Shown here one piece after another: positions 1-7,453 of a DNA stretch of 64,000 bases (within the stretch, counting starts at the first letter, position 1; each line of letters begins with the position of its first letter). The DNA comes from Desulfospira joergensenii DSM 10085. GTDB lineage: Bacteria; Desulfobacterota; Desulfobacteria; Desulfobacterales; Desulfobacteraceae. A program made the position numbers and the translations under genes. The stretch lies in NCBI RefSeq assembly GCF_000420085.1, contig NZ_ATUG01000003.1:62001-126000 (forward strand). The letters run 5' to 3'. The notes below the pieces were generated by a model. The model did not search any database, was not told the DNA's origin, and saw only the letters and a program-made list of their open reading frames with translations.

Positions 1-516
1 GATCAAAAAACTCCAGAAAACAGGCGTTGCCTTGTGACCTGCCCTTAGAATGAATTTTAACGCGATACGTTTTGCTAGTCCGCAGGAGACAAGCATACTG
101 GCTAAGATAAAGCTTGCAATGTTAAGGATCATTACCTTATGGCCGAAATAGGCATAGGCTGTCTTTTCTTTAACAATACCGGTAGTGACGACCAAGACGA
201 TCAGGATGAGGGACGTAAGGTAGTTGGGTATTGCCTCTGTGATCCATAGAATCAATGATGCACCGAAGATGCCGAGCATGGTATAGCAGCTTTGGGGAGG
301 CACTTTGGTCTGCACCTCAAAAGACTCGAATGATCCGCAAAATCTGAAATGGAAAAAACAAAAGAATAAAACTGCCACTGGCAGGCCGATCCTTTTTAAC
401 AGTGCCATAATTGGACCGATCGGCAGCACGGGAAGCCTTTCGAGGGTATAGTTGCTCATATCCAGAGAATCAAATTGTCTGGTCGCCGGTGTGTCAGTCC
501 TCATTTTCGGGCCCAT
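1..516 (-). CDS. DASS/SLC13-family anion:sodium symporter, N-terminal part (cut by window edge)
   Basis: Reading leftward from an ATG at 516, an open frame of 172 codons runs off the window start. The start is preceded by a good ribosome site (AAAGGAGA at 520-527). After a polar first 45 residues come hydrophobic segments. The stretch LWITEAIPNYLTSL followed by a Lys/Ala-rich loop and a second hydrophobic segment (NIASFILASMLVSCGLAKR) resembles the divalent-anion:Na+ symporter (DASS/ArsB-like) fold, which carries sulfate, dicarboxylates or citrate across the inner membrane. The C-terminal half lies outside the window, so the substrate cannot be assigned. It has no visible link to the phosphate-related genes downstream. 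The family call is made from remembered sequence features only. Confidence 0.72.
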   Translation of the reverse strand, partial: MGPKMRTDTPATRQFDSLDMSNYTLERLPVLPIGPIMALLKRIGLPVAVLFFCFFHFRFCGSFESFEVQTKVPPQSCYTMLGIFGASLILWITEAIPNYLTSLILIVLVVTTGIVKEKTAYAYFGHKVMILNIASFILASMLVSCGLAKRIALKFILRAGHKATPVFWSFLI

Positions 517-683
517 TTTTTCTCCTTTGATCGGCCCTTGAATATATGGGCCTATAGTTCCTTTTTTATTTACGGTACTTATATGCTTTGTACACGTCAG
601 GGCTATTTTTCATCTATTTCCTATATCTCGTATATGAGCTGCAAATACAAATAATAACCTATTGTAGAATACATAAGTATATC

Positions 684-2147
684 TTATGTGTCGGACTTTT
701 CATTGGGGATGATGTGGTCTATGCGTTTGATGCCGTCTCGGTTGAATACGATCCTGAATCGTTTGCATATTTTTTTATTCCCGATTCTGTGGCAACGAAT
801 CATATTCATGTGGTAAACTTTATCGATTGACCGCTTTTGGTAGGAATCTTTACCACAGACATACATGGTATGCTTGGGGTCGTCCATGTTATTGAGAAAA
901 TCGCTGATATTCAGGCGAGTGATATCTATAAGGCCGTCCCAAGCTTGACCTATTGCCCTGGTTTTTATCAAAATTTTCTTTCGGTAATACATAATGGTTT
1001 CACTCCTGAAGGAATTTTCAATATCTACCAGATGTGTTTTGTTTCTGAGTTTTATTATGGATTTTGGAACCTGAGAATCCTTAATAAAATATAAATTTTC
1101 CCGGCACCTGCCGATGAGGGTTGAAAAATTCTGATAAACAAACTGCTGCCGGTCGGAGAGCGTTCTTTTCAGTTTTGTCGACAAAAAATTCCGGATGACC
1201 TCTTTCATCCGATCCTTAAAAACATATCCGATGACAAGTGCCAAAAAAAGCGGCCTGCTAAGCGACCCGTAGGTGTCCTGCCAAATAAAAGCCACAGCTG
1301 TTGCAAAAAACATGGCCAAGGCAGCGGCCAAGCCCGAGATCAGTTGGAACAGGACGGTGCCTTCTTTTTTATGCCTGATTTCCAGATAAAGGGGACTGCC
1401 AACATATTTTTTTAATATATTCCATTTATAGATCAGTGTTTCGCTGTTCTTATTGATGGAAGTTTCGGAGGTGTCACCGAACTGTTTTTGGTAGTCCAAC
1501 TCGTTATGGATCCGGTTTAATAATTTTTTCCGAATATTTGCGTGATCCTCATCCTCACAATTCCAGGAAGCCAGGTCAAGAAATCGGAACAAATAATAAG
1601 CCAGGCACATGCTGATATATTCGTTGCAATAGATCAGGACCCTATGGGAGTCACTATCCAGTTTACGACCATGAGTTATTTCATGGGTTCGCAGAAGAAC
1701 GGCGCCCAGGCTTGTCTTATTCAGGGTATCATGAATGAGAGTGCTCAGTTCCTTAGCAGGCAGTGCTTTTCCTTTAAGGACATTCATTCTCAATTGTTTT
1801 TTTACCATCAAGGCATATATCTTTACGGCATTGCAGTAGGTTGCCCGGGTGGCCCTGCTATCTTTTTCATTGATCCGGTCTAGGGCGAATATGACCTTTG
1901 CCATGAAGACGTTGGGGTCTGGTGTACAGGAGCCTGGCATGTCCGGGATTCTTAACCGAATGTAATTTTTCAGACGGCTGTAGAACATCTGCTTGGTATA
2001 GGTCCGTTCATTTATACCTAAGGAATTGGGGATAAAAAAAAAGGTCTCTATGACATACTTTCTCTTTTTTTCTGAAGGACGGAAAAGCAGTTTCTGCTTA
2101 ATTTCAAATTGAAACCTGCCATGGATGGTTATGAATTCCTGGATCAT
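684..2147 (-). CDS. Conserved-looking membrane protein of unknown function
   Basis: This 487-residue protein is one I do not recognise. It is basic and largely polar, with a central hydrophobic block of about 45 residues (roughly 268-312: LISGLAAALAMFFATAVAFIW, a short loop, then LFLALVIGYVF). That predicts two membrane helices forming a hairpin, with large cytoplasmic N- and C-terminal parts. The C-terminal third is rich in Lys, Arg and aromatic residues, and no catalytic motif is evident. The ATG at 2147 lacks a clear ribosome site, so the start is uncertain. Its codon use is more AT-rich than the housekeeping genes further along. It lies between the anion transporter and the prune-like phosphatase, and no functional link is visible. 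Confidence 0.7.
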   Translation of the reverse strand: MIQEFITIHGRFQFEIKQKLLFRPSEKKRKYVIETFFFIPNSLGINERTYTKQMFYSRLKNYIRLRIPDMPGSCTPDPNVFMAKVIFALDRINEKDSRATRATYCNAVKIYALMVKKQLRMNVLKGKALPAKELSTLIHDTLNKTSLGAVLLRTHEITHGRKLDSDSHRVLIYCNEYISMCLAYYLFRFLDLASWNCEDEDHANIRKKLLNRIHNELDYQKQFGDTSETSINKNSETLIYKWNILKKYVGSPLYLEIRHKKEGTVLFQLISGLAAALAMFFATAVAFIWQDTYGSLSRPLFLALVIGYVFKDRMKEVIRNFLSTKLKRTLSDRQQFVYQNFSTLIGRCRENLYFIKDSQVPKSIIKLRNKTHLVDIENSFRSETIMYYRKKILIKTRAIGQAWDGLIDITRLNISDFLNNMDDPKHTMYVCGKDSYQKRSIDKVYHMNMIRCHRIGNKKICKRFRIVFNRDGIKRIDHIIPNEKSDT

Positions 2148-2200
2148 TTTTTTAGCGGAAAAGCAAGGGGATAGTAGGAGCCGATGGGTACTCCGGGTAT

Positions 2201-2235
2201 TAAAAAATGCCCCCGGACAACAGGTATCCGAGGGC
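2201..2235 (-). terminator. Rho-independent terminator after the prune-like gene
   Basis: Read on the minus strand, GCCCTCGGA (2235-2227) pairs with TCCGGGGGC (2217-2209) around a loop of 9 nt, with one wobble or mismatch. It is followed by ATTTTTTA. It lies 11 bases past the stop codon of the prune-like gene. Confidence 0.8.
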
Positions 2236-2245
2236 CTGGCGGAGG

Positions 2246-3334
2246 CTAATTGGTAAAAAGTTCATCCATCATGGGGGACAGTTTTTTTCTTGATATGCCA
2301 AGATTTGCCTGGGAGTAAAAGGTGAGTTTGCCTTCCAGACAGGGCTTTTGGCCTTCAAATGAGAGGTCCTTCAGGTCGAGGCCCTTTTCCTGAAGAAATG
2401 AAATCAGCTTGTCGTGGATCGCCGCGTCCCTGCAGTAGACGGCAAGGTCCCGGTTAAAATCCGGATTTGTGTATGCGTTCATGGACAGGAGCACATCCAG
2501 ATTCCTGCGGCTGGCATAGGTCTCAAACCCCAGGCAGAGTTCATTGTCTTTATTGGTCCACTGCGCCATGGACAGCAGGACGGAAGAAATGCCGCAACTG
2601 ATACCATTGAATTTGAATTCTTTGTAGTCCTTGCGGAGAAGATCAATGGTCGACAGGCCGGCGGTATCAAATTTGGCTTTCTGGACTTCCCTGAAATAAT
2701 TATTTGGGTCAAGGGGGAAGTACTCCATGAGTTTGACAGCAATTTCACTGTCTTTTTCCGTGACCCGCCCCGCTGCAGGGTCCAGGTTCACCGTGTCCAG
2801 AAGAATGGTGCCCGTAAGAAGTGTAGCCAACTGAGTGTGCATGAGCCGGGCATGCTCCCGGATCAGTATCTCGCCCACCAGGGTGGCTGTGGATCCCACC
2901 GGCTCAATGACTCGGCGTTCAGCCCCTTTGTATAGCCCTTCTTCCTTGTGGTGGTCCAGGATTATCCTGATCTTGTCGCCGTAGTCCTCAAAGGTGCCGG
3001 ACAGTTTATTATGATCCACAATGGCCAGGTTGTTTACGCGCTCCATGAAGGACTGGGGCATTTTATCCAGAAAAATCAGATTGTCCAGGTCAATTTGGGC
3101 CGTTTTAAACACATATACGGCTTCAGTTCTAAGTTTGAAATCTTCTTTTACGATGGGCATGAGAGGGACAATATTCTTATCGGGCTCCACCTGGGATCGG
3201 ATATAGGCAAAAGCTATTGCAGAGGCCATTGAGTCAAGATCGGCAGCCTCGTTCCCCATGACCATGAGGTCAATGGGTTTGTCGTTGATATCTATTTTGG
3301 CACTGAGAAGATATTGGTTGATCGATTGGGGCAT
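2246..3334 (-). CDS. Prune/PPX1-like DHH-DHHA2 exopolyphosphatase
   Basis: This cytosolic 362-residue protein has no signal peptide. The DHH domain opens with GNEAADLDSMASAI (N28, D32, D34). The metal-site motifs VDHN (D107) and LDHH (127-129) follow, and then a DHHA2 domain. The order and wording match the eukaryotic prune and yeast PPX1 exopolyphosphatases rather than bacterial Ppx/GppA: ELVGS-like segment, LLTGTILLDTVN, QKAKFDTAGLSTIDLLRKD. Known members hydrolyse short-chain polyphosphate, and related family II enzymes hydrolyse pyrophosphate, using Mn or Mg. A pyrophosphatase role is therefore possible. The neighbouring phosphate uptake genes support a job in processing condensed phosphate in the cytoplasm. 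It has its own terminator, so it is probably transcribed alone. The ATG at 3334 is preceded by AGGAGAAAAC. Confidence 0.88.
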   Translation of the reverse strand: MPQSINQYLLSAKIDINDKPIDLMVMGNEAADLDSMASAIAFAYIRSQVEPDKNIVPLMPIVKEDFKLRTEAVYVFKTAQIDLDNLIFLDKMPQSFMERVNNLAIVDHNKLSGTFEDYGDKIRIILDHHKEEGLYKGAERRVIEPVGSTATLVGEILIREHARLMHTQLATLLTGTILLDTVNLDPAAGRVTEKDSEIAVKLMEYFPLDPNNYFREVQKAKFDTAGLSTIDLLRKDYKEFKFNGISCGISSVLLSMAQWTNKDNELCLGFETYASRRNLDVLLSMNAYTNPDFNRDLAVYCRDAAIHDKLISFLQEKGLDLKDLSFEGQKPCLEGKLTFYSQANLGISRKKLSPMMDELFTN

Positions 3335-3608
3335 GTTTTCTCCTGTAAGCTATTTTAAAATAATAAATGCGTCGCTGTGGGGCTTTCATAAAACAAACTA
3401 TAAAAGCAGAATATAAAAGATGGGGCCCCGGCCGGTCAAATTCGAATTCGCTATGGATGACATAACCGATTCTTATGGATCTGGATTCGCCGCAATACTG
3501 ACTGGCGCATGCGTTTTTTGGGGATCAAAATTTATTATCTGGAGAGTCAATCTCACGGCAGTGATCCCGTTCATTTGCCCCCCCGCAGTTTTTTTAGAAA
3601 AGGACTCT

Positions 3609-4553
3609 TTAGCGGGCGGGAATGTTCAGTTTTGAAGTCAGGGTATCCTCACAATCAAAGGCTTCAGACAGCATGGATAAAAAGGCCTTGGCGACCACGG
3701 AAAGTTTTCTGGCCTTATGGTAGAGAAGATAAAAAGTTGCATCCCCCCTGAACCCCTTTAAATTTACACGGGCCAGCCGGCCTGACGCGAGTTCCCGTTT
3801 AACGGCGGATTCTGGAATGACGGTGATGCCGAATCCTTCTTCAGCGATTCGTTTTGCCGATTCAACATTTTCAAGCTCTATAAATTTTAAATCGGATTTA
3901 TCGGTTTTATATTCAGAAAACCAGGTGGAAACAAACTGCCGGGTTTGTGTGCCGTGCTCCCGAGTGATAAATGGGATGCGTTTAAGATCGGATATGGATA
4001 TCAGGTTTTTTTTTGCCAGGGGGCTGTCGCCAGCCACCACTGCAATCATCTCTTCATGGTGAACACCAACAGCTTCAACTTCAGGATACCGGCTGGGAGG
4101 CCCTGTCGCAAACCCAAAATCCACCTGGCCTTCAAGGACCATAATGGTTGTCTTGTGGGTGTTGCCCCCCCGCAAATTCAGTTCGATGTCTGGATAGGTG
4201 CCATGGTACTTGCCGATGATTTTTGGAAGCATATAGGCGCTGATCACCGCGGATGAAGCGATGTCAAGCCGGCCACGACTCATGTTGTTCATGCCCATGA
4301 AAATGGTTTCCACTTCTTGGAATTTTGCAAGCAGTTCCTCTGTTTGCTCAAAGAGGATCTCTCCCTGGCGGGTCAGCATAATTTTTTTTCCGGTTCTGTC
4401 AAAGAGGACTGTATCATAGAAATGTTCTAGGGCCTGGATGTGCTGACTCACAGCCGGTTGGGTCAAGAACAGGGCCCTTGCTGCTTTTGTGAAATTGCCG
4501 ATCTTGGCGACCATAAAAAAGGATTTCAGATGGTCAATGTTCATGAGATTCAT
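3609..4553 (-). CDS. LysR-family transcriptional regulator
   Basis: This is a 314-residue protein with the LysR layout. An N-terminal winged helix-turn-helix (residues 5-64: FTKAARALFLTQPAVSQHIQ, with downstream LFDRTGKKIMLTRQG) is followed by a periplasmic-binding-protein-like effector domain (about 92-300). Such regulators bind small molecules and activate or repress divergently transcribed genes. Here the divergent partner is the DUF47-pit-CYTH operon starting at 4709, the most likely target. The ligand is unknown. The start at 4553 overlaps a perfect inverted repeat, and an alternative ATG at 4544 (MNIDHLKSFF) would also fit the family. Confidence 0.93.
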   Translation of the reverse strand: MNLMNIDHLKSFFMVAKIGNFTKAARALFLTQPAVSQHIQALEHFYDTVLFDRTGKKIMLTRQGEILFEQTEELLAKFQEVETIFMGMNNMSRGRLDIASSAVISAYMLPKIIGKYHGTYPDIELNLRGGNTHKTTIMVLEGQVDFGFATGPPSRYPEVEAVGVHHEEMIAVVAGDSPLAKKNLISISDLKRIPFITREHGTQTRQFVSTWFSEYKTDKSDLKFIELENVESAKRIAEEGFGITVIPESAVKRELASGRLARVNLKGFRGDATFYLLYHKARKLSVVAKAFLSMLSEAFDCEDTLTSKLNIPAR

Positions 4554-4567
4554 AATGAATGCTTATG
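4551..4567. promoter_or_regulatory. Inverted repeat, possible LysR operator
   Basis: CATAA-TGAATGC-TTATG is a perfect 5-bp-arm inverted repeat with a 7-bp spacer. It covers the lysR start codon and lies 142 bp upstream of the DUF47 gene. LysR proteins bind dyads of this size and often repress their own gene. Assignment as an operator is inference. Confidence 0.35.
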
Positions 4568-4708
4568 GCCTCCATTTTCAATGATGATTTAAAATTCGGA
4601 TCGGAGCGTGTTAAAAAATGGCCACTTACTTGGAACTCTTAACATAAACTTTCTGTAAGGGTCAATTGAAAGCTCGTGTCAGATTTAATGCGAAAAGGGG
4701 CCGTCGTT

Positions 4709-5359
4709 ATGAAATTCAATATTATCAGCAGAAAAACCGGTATTGAAAAACAGATCAATGACTTCATGGACCAGGTCAGCCGTTCTGGACTCGTCTTTCA
4801 GGAAGGTGCCCGGTTTTATCTTAAGGGAGAGTATGAAAATTTCGACAGAGTATTGGCCGATATTTCAACGATAGAACATAAGGGTGACGAATTGAAGCGG
4901 GCCATCATCGAGCACCTTCATACCAAAACCCTTATCCCCGAATCCCGTGGGGATGTCCTGGAACTGCTGGAGAATATGGATTCACTTTTGGACAGGTTCA
5001 AGGGGGCGCTCTGGCGATTTGAAATTGAACGGCCCAATATTGATTCTGAGTTTGTCGAAGATTTCCAGGAATTGATCAAAGGCGTGGTCGAGGCTGTTGA
5101 ATCTATTGTTAAATCTTCCCGAGCCTTTTTTACTGATATTGCAGCCGTAAGGGACCATCTACACAAAGTGTCCTTCTGGGAAACCGAATGCGACAAAATT
5201 TCCACTCGTCTGAGAACCGCAATTTTTCGCAAGGAGAATATCCGGTTGAGCCATCGCATGCTCCTGAGCGATCTGGTTCGGCATATTGAGAAAATATCTG
5301 ATCGGGCAGAGGACGTGGCTGACCGGATGAATATCTATGTCATTAAACGTACATTATAG
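4709..5359 (+). CDS. DUF47/PhoU-like protein partner of the Pit transporter
   Basis: This is a 216-residue, all-helical, charged cytoplasmic protein of the DUF47 (TIGR00153, PhoU-like) family. These proteins commonly sit directly before pit genes and are thought to modulate phosphate transport through Pit. Typical features are the helical repeats with IEHKGDELKR near residue 50, SRGDVLELLENMDSLLDRFKG near 80, and the closing IEKISDRAEDVADRM. I chose the ATG at 4709 (MKFNIISRK) because it has AAAAGGGG about 9 bases upstream and matches the usual family start; in-frame starts at 4676 (GTG) and 4688 exist. It ends 9 bp before pit, so the two are surely co-transcribed. Confidence 0.92.
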   Translation: MKFNIISRKTGIEKQINDFMDQVSRSGLVFQEGARFYLKGEYENFDRVLADISTIEHKGDELKRAIIEHLHTKTLIPESRGDVLELLENMDSLLDRFKGALWRFEIERPNIDSEFVEDFQELIKGVVEAVESIVKSSRAFFTDIAAVRDHLHKVSFWETECDKISTRLRTAIFRKENIRLSHRMLLSDLVRHIEKISDRAEDVADRMNIYVIKRTL

Positions 5360-5368
5360 GGAATATCT

Positions 5369-6526
5369 ATGTTCGCTTTTTTTCTAACCAGTGGTCTTTT
5401 TTTGGGATGGTCTTTAGGGGCAAATGATGCGTCCAACGTGTTTGGTACGGCAGTGGCATCCAAAATGGTCAGGTTTAGGACTGCAGCCATATGCTGTAGT
5501 ATATTTGTAATTTTAGGTGCCGTGATCAGCGGGGCAGGGGCCTCGCACATTTTGGGCAAACTGGGGGCTGTCAATGCCATTGCCGGTGCGTTTATTGTGG
5601 CGTTTTCAGCAGCTTTGAGCGTCTACTTGATGACCAAGGCCAGATTCCCCGTGTCTACCTCCCAGGCCATTGTGGGGGCCATCGTCGGATGGAACCTTTT
5701 TTCAGGATCGTCCGTGGACCAGACCGCTTTGACCAAGATTGCCATGACCTGGCTGGTCTGTCCTGTGCTTTCCGGTATCATCGCCGTTGTTCTGTACCGG
5801 TTGTCCGCCCTTTTTATCAATACATGCAAAATCCACATGTTCCGGCTGGATTTGTATACAAGGTGGTCCCTTTTGATTGCCGGTATATGCGGGTCCTACG
5901 CTCTGGGAGCCAACAATATCGCCAATGTCATGGGCGTGTTTCTGCCGGTATCCCCCTTTGAAACGCTTTTTATTGGCCCCTTTTCATTATCACCGGCCCA
6001 GCAATTGTTCCTTATCGGCGGCATCGCCATTTCCCTGGGCGTCTTCACTTATTCCAGACAGGTAATGATGACCGTGGGCGAAGGCATTGTGGAGCTTACC
6101 CCTGTTGCGGCAAGCGTTGTGGTATGGGCCCATGCCATTGTCCTTTTCGTATTCTCCTCCCAGTCCCTGGAAGCCTTTCTGATCAACAACGGTCTGCCGT
6201 CAATTCCCCTGGTTCCGGTTTCCAGTTCCCAGGCAGTGGTGGGTGCTGTCATCGGCATCGGCCTGTTAAAGAAAGGCTTTTGGAGTGTGAGGTGGAAAAT
6301 GGTCGGCGGAATTGCCAGCGGATGGATTACCACACCCATCATTGCCGCAGTAGTGAGTTTTATATCTTTATTTTTTATTCAAAACGTATTTCAGCAGGAG
6401 GTGTATACATCCCAAAAGGCTCTATCCTCCCCCCCTGCCATAGAAAAAAAGCTGGCCCGGACAGAAGTGTCAGAGGGCCTAAAAAATAACCCCATAATTA
6501 TAATAACGGAGTTAAAATCATGGTAG
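5369..6526 (+). CDS. Inorganic phosphate transporter, Pit family
   Basis: This is a 385-residue, highly hydrophobic protein of the PiT family (PF01384) with the internal duplication typical of the family. The two signature repeats are GANDASNVFGTAV (about residue 17) and GANNIANVMGVF (about residue 180), each followed by a later SSQAVVGAVIG/STSQAIVGAIVG motif. It imports phosphate (as metal-phosphate with H+, or with Na+) across the inner membrane. It is the low-affinity import step next to a putative polyphosphate-degrading periplasmic module. A polar C-terminal tail of about 40 residues follows the last helix. The stop codon lies inside the start of the next gene (overlap 6520-6526), which indicates translational coupling. 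Confidence 0.95.
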   Translation: MFAFFLTSGLFLGWSLGANDASNVFGTAVASKMVRFRTAAICCSIFVILGAVISGAGASHILGKLGAVNAIAGAFIVAFSAALSVYLMTKARFPVSTSQAIVGAIVGWNLFSGSSVDQTALTKIAMTWLVCPVLSGIIAVVLYRLSALFINTCKIHMFRLDLYTRWSLLIAGICGSYALGANNIANVMGVFLPVSPFETLFIGPFSLSPAQQLFLIGGIAISLGVFTYSRQVMMTVGEGIVELTPVAASVVVWAHAIVLFVFSSQSLEAFLINNGLPSIPLVPVSSSQAVVGAVIGIGLLKKGFWSVRWKMVGGIASGWITTPIIAAVVSFISLFFIQNVFQQEVYTSQKALSSPPAIEKKLARTEVSEGLKNNPIIIITELKSW

Positions 6527-7152
6527 ATGTATTTGAAAAAAACGCCGCCACTTCCGCGGAAGATGCGGAAAAACTGGTACCCAGAGCTGAATTCAGGGTA
6601 TTTGGACAAAATATTCTGGACATTGTCACCCAGTCTATGTGGAAGGCCCAGGCCAAGCTGTTTAAAATAAGGACCAGCAGCGAAATATATATTGTTTCCC
6701 GACTCACCAATGAGGCCAATGTAAAGATCCGTGACGGGTTGCTGGATATCAAAATCAAGGTGAGCGAGACTGCGGACGGATACGAAGTTTTCCAGCCCAG
6801 GGGAAAATTCCAGTTCCCGGTCAACAAGGAAGAACTGGGAAAAATCTTTGAAAACCTCCAGGCTGATGTCGTTCTGGATAAGGATACCTATACCCTTGAC
6901 GAATTCATTTCCATGGTGGATGCCGATGCAGACCTGTCTGCCGTTGACGTTCAGAAAGAAAGATACGGCTTCTCCGTTGACGGCATGATCTGTGAATATG
7001 GAAAAGTCCTTTTCAACGGCGCCCTCATCGAAACAGCCTGCGTGGAAAGTGAAGATTATGAGGGCATGAAAAAAGCCATAAAGGCCCTGGAAATTGATGG
7101 GCTGGAAAATGTTAACTACCTGAAAGCAGCCAAAAGCGTTTTAAAGATGTAG
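6520..7152 (+). CDS. Cytosolic CYTH-like (triphosphate tunnel fold) protein, tentative
   Basis: This 210-residue protein has no signal peptide. The pattern resembles a divergent CYTH/TTM barrel: an acidic-basic N-terminal strand (PRAEFRVF, E24/R26), NVKIRDGLLDIKIKV (68-81) in the place where CYTH proteins have RxR and TxK strands, and a C-terminal ALIETACVESEDYEGMKKAI (168-187) like the closing strand-helix of CYTH domains. Known members bind triphosphate, thiamine triphosphate or polyphosphate in the tunnel. The ATG at 6520 overlaps the pit stop by 7 bp, with GGAG just upstream, so it is coupled to phosphate transport. It might sense cytosolic polyphosphate or hydrolyse PPPi. The family call is from pattern, not from alignment. 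Confidence 0.55.
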   Translation: MVDVFEKNAATSAEDAEKLVPRAEFRVFGQNILDIVTQSMWKAQAKLFKIRTSSEIYIVSRLTNEANVKIRDGLLDIKIKVSETADGYEVFQPRGKFQFPVNKEELGKIFENLQADVVLDKDTYTLDEFISMVDADADLSAVDVQKERYGFSVDGMICEYGKVLFNGALIETACVESEDYEGMKKAIKALEIDGLENVNYLKAAKSVLKM

Positions 7153-7178
7153 TTTACTGACCACAGTCCTGCCGCCAG

Positions 7179-7224
7179 ACAAGCTGCCATTGGGTCTCTC
7201 TTTGACCCGGGCAGCTTGTTTTTA
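7179..7224 (+). terminator. Terminator of the DUF47-pit-CYTH operon
   Basis: ACAAGCTGCC (7179-7188) pairs perfectly with GGCAGCTTGT (7210-7219), with an inner GGGTC/GACCC stem and then a run of Ts (TTTTT). It begins 26 bp after the stop codon. Confidence 0.88.
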
Positions 7225-7393
7225 ATGCTTTTTCTCTCCTCATTCCCCTTTCCATAGCCCCACCCGATTCTGGCCATCCTGTTTTGTCTATCCTAAATAG
7301 GGTCGTCTCTTCTCAAAAAGCCAGATAGAATTTATGGCTGTACTCAAACGGGATTATAGGTGATCGACAAGAAAGATGCCGAATCCAAGTTAT
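7225..7393. other. Intergenic stretch without visible genes
   Basis: The space between the convergent CYTH-like gene and the chemoreceptor gene holds two hairpin terminators at its ends (7179-7224 and 7394-7440). I see no gene or repeat between them. Confidence 0.5.
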
Positions 7394-7440
7394 ATATCCC
7401 GGTGGAAGGCTGTAGTGTGCCTGCCACCGGGATATGATTT
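7394..7440. terminator. Hairpin between convergent genes, probably bidirectional terminator
   Basis: ATATCCCGGTGG (7394-7405) pairs perfectly with CCACCGGGATAT (7424-7435). A plus-strand GATTTTT follows. It lies 14 bp beyond the chemoreceptor stop (minus strand) and would also stop plus-strand read-through. Confidence 0.65.
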
Positions 7441-7453
7441 TTAAGGGTCGGTT

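Noticed and set aside
2414-2935. Plus-strand open frame of 173 codons inside the prune-like gene
   Set aside because: It is the antisense shadow of a clear DHH phosphoesterase and has no recognisable protein features.
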